NCBI GenBank assembly: GCA_002437245.1
Contig: DJOQ01000040.1
Span: 1 to 28,423, forward strand
Length of the DNA stretch: 28,423 nucleotides
Direction of reading: 5' to 3'
Source of the DNA: Ruminococcaceae bacterium UBA6434
GTDB taxonomy: Bacteria > Bacillota > Clostridia > Oscillospirales > Acutalibacteraceae
Shown here in pieces: positions 22,961-28,423 of this stretch. The position numbers and the translations under genes were made by a program. The notes beneath the pieces were generated by a model, which was given only the letters and a program-made list of their open reading frames with translations, ran no database searches and was not told the DNA's origin. Each line of letters starts with the position of its first letter. Position 1 is the stretch's first letter.

Positions 22961-24089
22961 ACTGAAAATTAAATACGGAAGCAGTCAGACTGACCTCCGC
23001 TTTCCCTGCACCGAAAAAGAAATGAGTGCGGCGCTCGAAAGAATCCACGCCGAGGATATCACGCCGCTTGAGCTGTATGTATCCGAGGTCATATTTCCCG
23101 AAGAACTCGGCTGCCTCCAAGACCGATTCGTCAACCTCGATGAAGTCAACTTCCTCGGAAAACGGATGGACAGTTTCTTTGGCGATGAGGAATATCAGTT
23201 TTACGAAGCGATGAAAGCAGAGGGATTTGATACCTTGCCCGACCTCATCAATCTGAGCTTCAACCTCAGCCGTTATCCGCTGATTCAGGACATCGGCGAT
23301 ATGGGCAAAATCGGCCGAGAATATCTGCTCACGGTCAAGGGCTGTCTGCCTGCCGATGATGCAGACGATCCGAAATATGCAGAATTCGGGCGAGAGCTGA
23401 TTCGATCCGGCAAAGGCGTTTTTACCGAACACGGATTGCTCTTTGTCGACGAGGACACACCGTTCGTAAAGGATTATAACGGGCAGAATTTTCCGGCGTA
23501 TGTGTATGAGGAAATGCTCTGTTTTTTGAGAGCTGAATACAACGGAAAGACTGAATATCTGTATCTCCCCTGCGAGGAAGAAGCCATCGACAAAGCGTTT
23601 GCCCGACTTGGCGCACCCACACCGGATGATGTAGAACTCTCATGGGAGGATCATTGCATCGAAAGTGATAAATGGGCGGAACGATTCAAGGAGATCGCCA
23701 CCGAAGAAGGTGTTTACGAACTGAACAAACTCGCAGCCGCCGTCAACCGTGCCGATATGGATATGGAAAAGCTGTGGGCGGTTGCCGAATACGCCGAAGC
23801 CGAGGACGCCGAGCAGCTTGCACGGCTTGCGAAAAATATTGACTGTTTCACATTTGTTGAGGGGGCGAACTATTATCAGGAGATCGGAGAGTATGTGACG
23901 CAAAACAATGAGGATTTTTATGTAAATCCAGCCGTGGCAAAGTTCTTCGATTACAAAGCCTTCGGAGAGCATATTGCAGAGGAATACTATGGCAAATTTG
24001 TTGACGGTGGCTTTATCTACAACGATACCGACACAAGCCTGCTTGACATCTTATATCAGGACGAACCTATGACGATGGGAGGAATGTAA
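22953..24089 (+). CDS. ArdA-like antirestriction protein
   Basis: The 378-residue acidic protein has a C-terminal part resembling ArdA. ELNKLAAAVNRADMDMEKLW and FTFVEGANYYQEIGEYVTQN, then AVAKFFDYKAFGEHIAEEYY and GGFIYND, follow the order of the third ArdA domain (FDYEAYG-type motif). ArdA dimers imitate B-form DNA and block type I restriction enzymes when DNA enters a new host. The N-terminal half (residues 1-about 230) is not typical ArdA and may be a lineage-specific domain. GGGAG precedes the start inside the previous gene. The protein ends in Gly-Gly-Met because the last codons contain the next gene's ribosome site. Confidence 0.6.
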   Translation: MIKLKIKYGSSQTDLRFPCTEKEMSAALERIHAEDITPLELYVSEVIFPEELGCLQDRFVNLDEVNFLGKRMDSFFGDEEYQFYEAMKAEGFDTLPDLINLSFNLSRYPLIQDIGDMGKIGREYLLTVKGCLPADDADDPKYAEFGRELIRSGKGVFTEHGLLFVDEDTPFVKDYNGQNFPAYVYEEMLCFLRAEYNGKTEYLYLPCEEEAIDKAFARLGAPTPDDVELSWEDHCIESDKWAERFKEIATEEGVYELNKLAAAVNRADMDMEKLWAVAEYAEAEDAEQLARLAKNIDCFTFVEGANYYQEIGEYVTQNNEDFYVNPAVAKFFDYKAFGEHIAEEYYGKFVDGGFIYNDTDTSLLDILYQDEPMTMGGM

Positions 24090-24091
24090 AT

Positions 24092-24946
24092 ATGATCACC
24101 GCAATTATCCGCAATAAAGAGAACACCCTTGTTCTCGAACTGCCTCACAGCATTTACGACATTTATGACAAGCTGCGTTCCATCGGTATCCGGCAACCGC
24201 CGAAACAGATTCCGCTGACCGACAACGAGGACGAGGACATCGGCGTAAAGCTGTTCAGCGAGAGTGGCTTCGGTCAGCATCTGCTCCTCACGCTCAACGA
24301 GAAAAACACCATCGCAGACGCCAATATGCTGACATTTGTCGTATTGGCAGCCGATACAGACATCAAAGAGGAACTTGAACAGAATGTCCTCCACGATCAA
24401 TACGGCTCAATGGACGAAGTGATTTCCGCCGTCCGTCAGATGACGCAGGACGCAGGTCCCGTAAAGGCAGTATTCTTCTGTCCTCTCATCGGAAACATTG
24501 ACGAGGGCGACGGAGATATGTTCACGGTCGGCGATTCCTACCTTGCCGACAGCGCAGACGAAATTGTCAGCGCATTAAAAGAATACACCGCCGATGACGA
24601 AAACGATATGGCATCCTACTATAACGAGGATGACGGCGTGAGCGAAAAGTTGACCTCGGCGGTATGGTCGGTGGAACTGCGCGGCGGCAGGCTGTTCGGA
24701 CGGATCGACTGCAGCTTAAAGGAGGCTCTCACCGCAGAGGAAACGGAAGCGCTTCGGGATTGGCTCACGGGACAGTGTTCGGACGGCCTCGGCGAAGGCT
24801 TTGAGCAGCAGCCCATTGATACAATGGACGGCGAATTGTTCGTCTCGTTCTGGAACAGCGGCGATGACTATGCCATGATGACCGAAAGTGAGTTTGACGA
24901 ATATCTGCAAAATACCGAAACACAGACGGGAGGGATGCAGATATGA
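24092..24946 (+). CDS. Very acidic mobile-element protein of unknown function
   Basis: The 284-residue protein starts MITAIIRNKENTLVLELPHSI and is rich in Asp and Glu throughout, with few basic residues, for example LTDNEDEDIG and YTADDENDMASYYNEDDGVS. The composition and its place directly after an ArdA-like gene fit a DNA-mimic or antirestriction role, but I recognise no domain and this is inference. The start is 2 bases after the ArdA-like stop. GGGAGGAATG, which encodes the last residues of that protein, serves as its ribosome site. Its own end (GGMQI) again encodes a ribosome site for the next start. Confidence 0.65.
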   Translation: MITAIIRNKENTLVLELPHSIYDIYDKLRSIGIRQPPKQIPLTDNEDEDIGVKLFSESGFGQHLLLTLNEKNTIADANMLTFVVLAADTDIKEELEQNVLHDQYGSMDEVISAVRQMTQDAGPVKAVFFCPLIGNIDEGDGDMFTVGDSYLADSADEIVSALKEYTADDENDMASYYNEDDGVSEKLTSAVWSVELRGGRLFGRIDCSLKEALTAEETEALRDWLTGQCSDGLGEGFEQQPIDTMDGELFVSFWNSGDDYAMMTESEFDEYLQNTETQTGGMQI

Positions 24947-24975
24947 TTGTAAAACCGCAGAGCAATAAACTTTGA
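24943..24975 (+). CDS. Ten-codon ORF with a good ribosome site (leader peptide or remnant)
   Basis: ATG at 24943 overlaps the preceding TGA (ATGA) and follows GGGAGGG at a proper distance. It encodes MIVKPQSNKL and stops at 24975. It may be the start of a gene lost by a stop codon, or a short coupling peptide that brings ribosomes to the next gene 21 bases on. Confidence 0.3.
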   Translation: MIVKPQSNKL

Positions 24976-24996
24976 ATTAACACGGAGGTAAATACG

Positions 24997-25299
24997 ATGA
25001 ACGAATATGACCGCCTGTACAGACAGGCACAGCGATACAAAGAACTCTACCCCGAAGGGACTCGCATCCTGCTTCTGCACATGGGAAACGATCCCCGACC
25101 CGTCGAGGACAATATGCGCGGCACCGTAATAGCTGTGGATGATATGTCCACCGTTCACTGTAAATTCGATAACGGCAGGCAGCTCGGCATCATCCCCGGC
25201 GAGGACTCCTTCCGCAAGCTCACAAATGAGGAACTTGCCGAGGAACAGGCTGACAGCGAGGACATGGACGAGGACAACAGCCCCGTCATGGGAATGTAG
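24997..25299 (+). CDS. DUF4314 family protein
   Basis: The 100-residue protein contains LYPEGTRILLLHMGNDPRPV, MRGTVIAVDDMSTVHCKFDN and GRQLGIIPGEDSFRKLT. This is the small beta-barrel-like domain that I recognise as DUF4314, common on Firmicute conjugative elements and of unknown role. The N-terminal helix (NEYDRLYRQAQRYKELYPE) and acidic C terminus flank it. CACGGAGG precedes the start. The stop codon TAG is itself part of AGGAGG for the next gene. Confidence 0.8.
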   Translation: MNEYDRLYRQAQRYKELYPEGTRILLLHMGNDPRPVEDNMRGTVIAVDDMSTVHCKFDNGRQLGIIPGEDSFRKLTNEELAEEQADSEDMDEDNSPVMGM

Positions 25300-25310
25300 G
25301 AGGTCGCCTA

Positions 25311-25451
25311 TTGGAACACGATATTCTTATACCGCAGCCGCAGGCAGATATGCTGCTCCGAGAAGCCGCCGAGCGTGAAGTGTCGGCAGAGGAACTGCTT
25401 GCGGAAATTATCAAAAAATATGTAGAAAGGAACGAGCGCAATGGCGGATGA
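25311..25451 (+). CDS. 46-residue helical protein with a TTG start
   Basis: The start is TTG at 25311, 7-8 bases after TAGGAGG. The protein reads MEHDILIPQPQADMLLREAA, then helices with EREVSAEELLAEIIKKYVER. The amphipathic helices resemble the ribbon-helix-helix part of the next gene, without the strand. It overlaps the next start by 11 bases, and this spacing supports translation. It is too short for automatic gene callers. Confidence 0.55.
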   Translation: MEHDILIPQPQADMLLREAAEREVSAEELLAEIIKKYVERNERNGG

Positions 25452-25920
25452 AAAGAAAGGCATCACCGTAAAAATCGACGCCGACCTCCATGCCGAAATC
25501 AGAGAATACCTCGAACGGCATGAAGGAATGACAATGGCTGAGTTTATCACCCTTGCGGTGGACGATGAACTCCACCCGAAAATACAACAGAAAGAAGGAA
25601 AAAACATGGGCAATATGAGAACTATGGCATTTCAGGTGCCGGAGGAACTGTTTCAGAGAATCAAGGACTACCTGCACCGCAACAATATGAGTCAGAAAGA
25701 ATTCGTCCTCGGTCTTATTGAAACCGAACTCGACCGAGAGCAGGCCGAGCGTGAGAGCCAAATTGACGCCGAAAGCCCCACAGAGGATACCTACGAGGAA
25801 ACAGACGAGGAAGCCGCAGAAAACGGCTTTGTGGACGAATGTGAGGACGACAGCGGCAACGATGCTGATGACGAAACCGAGGACGAGGATGAGTCCGAGG
25901 GCTTCGGTATGACAATGTGA
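25441..25920 (+). CDS. Tandem ribbon-helix-helix-like protein with acidic tail
   Basis: The 159-residue protein has two similar segments of the strand-helix-helix type: GITVKIDADLHAEIREYLER (about 7-26, then MTMAEFITLAVDDEL) and TMAFQVPEELFQRIKDYLHR (then NMSQKEFVLGLIETEL). Ribbon-helix-helix proteins bind DNA as dimers and often regulate conjugation or copy-number genes, so this may be the regulator of the element. The last 50 residues are almost all acidic. Met56 (25606) begins the second module and has AAGGA seven bases upstream, so a shorter product is possible. The gene directly precedes the methyltransferase. Confidence 0.65.
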   Translation: MADEKKGITVKIDADLHAEIREYLERHEGMTMAEFITLAVDDELHPKIQQKEGKNMGNMRTMAFQVPEELFQRIKDYLHRNNMSQKEFVLGLIETELDREQAERESQIDAESPTEDTYEETDEEAAENGFVDECEDDSGNDADDETEDEDESEGFGMTM

Positions 25921-25967
25921 GGAAAGCGAGGCGGGACAGAAAAAGAACAAATCAGGTCGGATGACCT

Positions 25968-26822
25968 ATGCCGATCAGATTTTTGGATATGTTCGCAGGC
26001 ATCGGCGGCTTTCGGTCGGGACTTGAACAGCTCGGCGGCTTTGAGTGCGTCGGCTACTGCGAGATAGACAAATACGCAAAGCAGGCGTATGACGCCATGT
26101 ATCCCACGAAAGGAGAGTTATATTTTGCAGACGCAAGAACCATTGATCCATACACCCTGCCGGATATCGACCTTATTTGCGGCGGTTTTCCCTGTCAGTC
26201 TTTCAGCATCGCAGGACTCCGCAGAGGATTCCAAGATGACACAAGAGGCACTCTCTTTTTTGAGATCGCCCGAATTGCCGCCGTTAAAAGACCACCTTTT
26301 CTGCTGCTTGAAAATGTTCCCGGCTTGCTTTCGCATGACCAAGGCCGGACTTTTGCGACCATCCTCGGTACGCTGGATGAGTTGGGGTACGATGTCACTT
26401 GGCAAATCCTTAACAGCAAGGATTTCGGTGTCCCCCAATCCCGAAAGCGTGTGTATATTGTCGGATATCTTAGAGAGCGATGTTGCGGAGAAATACTATC
26501 TTTCACAAGTGCAAATGGAACGCCTCTTATCCAACTCCTTGGAGGCTCGGAAGGCAATCGGGTCTACTCGGACGAAGGAGTCGGCATTACTCTCACAAGC
26601 AATGCCGGAGGCTTCGGCGGAAAAACCGGACTCTACGATGTAGCAAAAACCATTACCGAGTCCTGCGTGTCGCAGCATACTGCCGAGTTTCCACGAAGCA
26701 AGAGGAACAGCTCAACAGTTATGAGAATCAGGTGGAACATTACACCGAGCGTATCAATTCCGAAAACGGATGGACGCTTGAAGGCATCTACGCCGACAAG
26801 GGGATCTCCGGTACAAGCGTAA
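25968..26822 (+). pseudogene. DNA (cytosine-5) methyltransferase, 3'-truncated
   Basis: The first 222 residues are a good C5-cytosine methyltransferase. Motif I is FLDMFAGIGGF, motif IV GGFPCQSFS has the catalytic Cys76, motif VI is ENVPGL, and motif VIII is QSRKRVYIVGY. Part of the target-recognition region (GVGITLTSNAGGFGGKTGLY) follows. From about residue 225 (26640) the sequence no longer fits. The remaining 59 residues (VAKTITESCVSQHTAEF...) are an out-of-frame reading of the serine recombinase gene. The last motifs (IX, X) are absent, so activity is doubtful. The start at 25968 gives MPIRFLDMF, with only a weak ribosome site. It would have protected the element from host restriction. 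Confidence 0.8.
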
Positions 26823-28207
26823 AAAACCGTGATGAATTCAATCGAATGATACGCCGATGCAAGCAAGGAAAAATCGACATGATCATCACGAAATCCATTG
26901 CAAGGTTTGCGAGAAACACGGTGGACTGCTTGAAATATGTCCGGCTGCTCAATGACCTTGGTGTGGATGTCTACTTCGAGGAACAGGGAATCCACAGCAA
27001 TCAGCCCGGCGCCGAGTTTTACATCACCATCTACGGTAGCATCGCTCAAAGCGAATCGGAAAACATCAGTGCCAATATCAAATGGGGCAAGGCTCAAAGT
27101 GCCAAGGAAGGTAAGGTTATATTCCAATATAAGAACTTCCTCGGTTACCGCAAAGGCGAGGACGGGCAACCCGAAATCGTCCCCGAAGAAGCCGAAACAA
27201 TCCGCCTTATATATGACCGCTTCCTCGCCGGCGACAGCTTAAAGGGAATTGCCGAACTACTTGAAGAAAAAGGCATCAAAAGCCCGACGGGAAAAGCTCA
27301 ATGGCAGTTTTCCACGATACAGTCTATTCTCTCTAATGAAAAGTATAAGGGCGACGCCATCATCAACAAGACCTACATTACCGACTGCATCAGCAAAAAG
27401 GCCAGAGTAAACAACGGCGAACGCCCAAAATACTATGTAGAAAACAGCCACCCTGCTATCATCGACTCGGCTACCTTCGGCAGAGTCCAAGAGGAACTCG
27501 CAAGGCGTTCTGGCAAGCGTAAGGTCAGACAGAAAGCCAAAACCGAGCAAGGCAAATATTCAAGCAAATACGCTTTGACAGAACTGCTCGTCTGCGGCGA
27601 ATGCAAAACACCATACCGTCGATGCACTTGGACGGCAGGCGGCAAAAAGAAAATCGTGTGGCGATGCATCAACCGTCTCGACTACGGCAAGAAATACTGC
27701 CACAACTCGCCGACCATAGAAGAAAGCATATTGCAAAAAGCTGTTATGACTGCAATCATGGAAACCGCCAACCAAAACACCGAGGTGCTGCGAACACTGA
27801 AACTGCATATCGGTATGGGATTAGAGGGCGAAAAGAGCGATGACAACAGCCTCGACCTGCAAGTGCGGATTGCCGAGATAGACGCAGAATTTAGAAAAAT
27901 GCTCGACCGAGTATCCACGGAAACAGTGGAAGCCTTTGACGAGGAAACCGCAACTCGGCTCATGAATGAAAAAAGCCGTCTGCAACAGCAGCTCGACAAC
28001 ATAGCCGATGCTGAGCAACGGCGTGAAAACGCAAAATCCCGACTCGATGATATCTATACGATATTGGACGGCATAAAGAACCGTCCGATGGAATACGATG
28101 ACCAAATCGTCCGTCAACTGCTCGAATGCATAGTGGTCGACTCAAAAGAACAGGTCACCGTAATATTCAAAGGCGGTCTCAAATCGGTGCAGCCGCTGAC
28201 CGAATGA
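26480..28207 (+). CDS. Large serine recombinase, 5' end fused into the methyltransferase gene
   Basis: The recombinase domain begins at LRVAAYCRVSTKQEEQ, with the catalytic Ser at codon 71 (26690-26692). IDMIITKSIARFARNTVDCL, GAEFYITIYGSIAQSES and SANIKWGKAQ complete the resolvase domain. The recombinase domain (GYRKGEDGQPEIVPEEAETI... KGDAIINKTYITD) follows, then a zinc ribbon (LLVCGECKTPYRRC ... WRCINR) and a long coiled coil (about 470-540). It would integrate or excise the element. The only in-frame ATG upstream is at 26480, inside the methyltransferase gene, which adds 55 residues of basic, unrelated sequence. No ATG, GTG or TTG lies near the expected native N terminus, so the true start was lost or translation uses an unusual route. 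Confidence 0.85.
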   Translation: MLRRNTIFHKCKWNASYPTPWRLGRQSGLLGRRSRHYSHKQCRRLRRKNRTLRCSKNHYRVLRVAAYCRVSTKQEEQLNSYENQVEHYTERINSENGWTLEGIYADKGISGTSVKNRDEFNRMIRRCKQGKIDMIITKSIARFARNTVDCLKYVRLLNDLGVDVYFEEQGIHSNQPGAEFYITIYGSIAQSESENISANIKWGKAQSAKEGKVIFQYKNFLGYRKGEDGQPEIVPEEAETIRLIYDRFLAGDSLKGIAELLEEKGIKSPTGKAQWQFSTIQSILSNEKYKGDAIINKTYITDCISKKARVNNGERPKYYVENSHPAIIDSATFGRVQEELARRSGKRKVRQKAKTEQGKYSSKYALTELLVCGECKTPYRRCTWTAGGKKKIVWRCINRLDYGKKYCHNSPTIEESILQKAVMTAIMETANQNTEVLRTLKLHIGMGLEGEKSDDNSLDLQVRIAEIDAEFRKMLDRVSTETVEAFDEETATRLMNEKSRLQQQLDNIADAEQRRENAKSRLDDIYTILDGIKNRPMEYDDQIVRQLLECIVVDSKEQVTVIFKGGLKSVQPLTE

Positions 28208-28231
28208 CAGCGGCTCACCTCCGCCCCTAAC

Positions 28232-28252
28232 CTTGAAAGTTCAAGATTTTTT
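28232..28252 (+). terminator. Short hairpin with T-tract after the recombinase
   Basis: CTTGA/TCAAG (28232-28236 with 28241-28245), followed by ATTTTTT. The stem is short, so it is a weak terminator. Confidence 0.45.
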
Positions 28253-28334
28253 GTAAGGGTACAAATACCAACCTAAAAAGGCGAAAAAATCTTTTTTATA
28301 GTCCTCCCACAAAAAAACAGTCGACTTTGTGATA

Positions 28335-28356
28335 TGTACCCAGTTTTCTGGACACC
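28335..28356. repeat. Candidate insertion-sequence end
   Basis: TGTACCCAGTTTTCTGGACA is followed by CC and holds the inverted repeat CCAG-TTTT-CTGG. On the complement it begins GGTGTCCAGAAAACTGGGTA, a form I associate with termini of IS3/IS481-like elements in gut Firmicutes. No second end is inside the window. The 28253-28334 stretch before it holds nothing I can identify. Confidence 0.35.
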
Positions 28357-28386
28357 AACTCAAAATTGAATAATTAGTTTTTCATC

Positions 28387-28422
28387 ATGGATGCTTCCCT
28401 GAACTTAGAGGGAGGCATCCAT
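28387..28422. repeat. Perfect-length stem-loop at the right edge
   Basis: ATGGATGCTTCCCT (28387-28400) pairs with AGGGAGGCATCCAT (28409-28422), 14 bp with one wobble, loop of 8. A T-run cannot be judged because the window ends. It may be the terminator of a neighbouring IS or part of a repeat. Confidence 0.5.
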
Positions 28423-28423
28423 T

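Noticed and set aside
25411..25950. 179-codon minus-strand open frame rich in Phe, Val and Leu
   Set aside because: It mirrors the acidic and ribbon-helix-helix gene (GAG/GAC codons read backwards) and has no ribosome site.
26643..26650. Canonical -1 frameshift heptamer
   Set aside because: The sequence is A-AAA-ACC in the methyltransferase frame. After a -1 shift the second codon would not re-pair, so only a weaker single-tRNA slip on the A5 run is possible.
1..28423. CRISPR arrays and rRNA genes
   Set aside because: No regularly spaced direct repeats and no 16S, 23S or 5S signature segments were seen on either strand.

Overview
The window looks like chromosome of an anaerobic, endospore-forming Firmicute of the Clostridia (gut Oscillospirales/Ruminococcaceae type). 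The evidence is a complete spoIIAA-spoIIAB-sigF operon, a bacterial class A RNase P RNA, a FeoA/FeoB ferrous iron system, a FliB-type Cys-rich protein and a cell-wall-anchored lipase with an IPKTG sorting signal. The species cannot be named from the sequence alone. Both window ends carry insertion-sequence-like DNA, so this may be a contig that broke at repeats.

Layout of the core part. Positions 1-179 hold a truncated IS481-like transposase (minus strand). Then come a Ca2+/Na+ antiporter (minus) and a divergent secreted lipase/acyltransferase. A 113-residue membrane protein is translationally coupled to recD2, and both lie directly downstream of rnpB. Next is an alpha-mannosidase (GH38) / glucuronate isomerase (uxaC) operon. 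A MocR/PdxR-type regulator diverges from a pyridoxamine kinase gene, which is followed by an ECF-S-like membrane protein and a small radical SAM enzyme. The spoIIA operon (minus), feoAB (plus), the FliB-like gene (minus), an MscS channel with two tiny downstream genes, and three tRNA genes (Arg-TCT, His-GTG, Gln-TTG) complete this part. Sigma-A-like promoters with 17-bp spacers can be read directly for the antiporter, lipase, rnpB, mannosidase, pdxR-like, fliB-like, mscS and tRNA-Arg genes.

Accessory part (about 21.5-28.4 kb). Downstream of tRNA-Gln lies a tightly packed plus-strand operon typical of integrative or conjugative elements of gut Firmicutes. It holds an uncharacterised 192-residue protein, a DUF6075-like protein, an ArdA-like antirestriction protein, a very acidic 284-residue protein, a DUF4314 protein, a 46-residue helical protein and a ribbon-helix-helix-like protein with an acidic tail. 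It ends in a cytosine-C5 DNA methyltransferase cut off before its last motifs, whose 3' part overlaps the 5' end of a large serine recombinase in another frame. The recombinase has no start codon of its own near its domain boundary. Many genes of this operon end in Gly-Gly-Met because the ribosome binding site of the next gene is embedded in their last codons.

Most notable points: (1) the pyridoxamine kinase / S-component-like protein / radical SAM set, an uncharacterised system possibly linked to vitamin B6; (2) the methyltransferase-recombinase chimera; (3) the dense array of acidic, antirestriction-type small genes, including ORFs with internal start sites at module boundaries and a probable nonsense mutation; (4) several unexplained inverted repeats at promoters (antiporter, mannosidase) and a 5'-end hairpin with a U-tract ahead of feoA.
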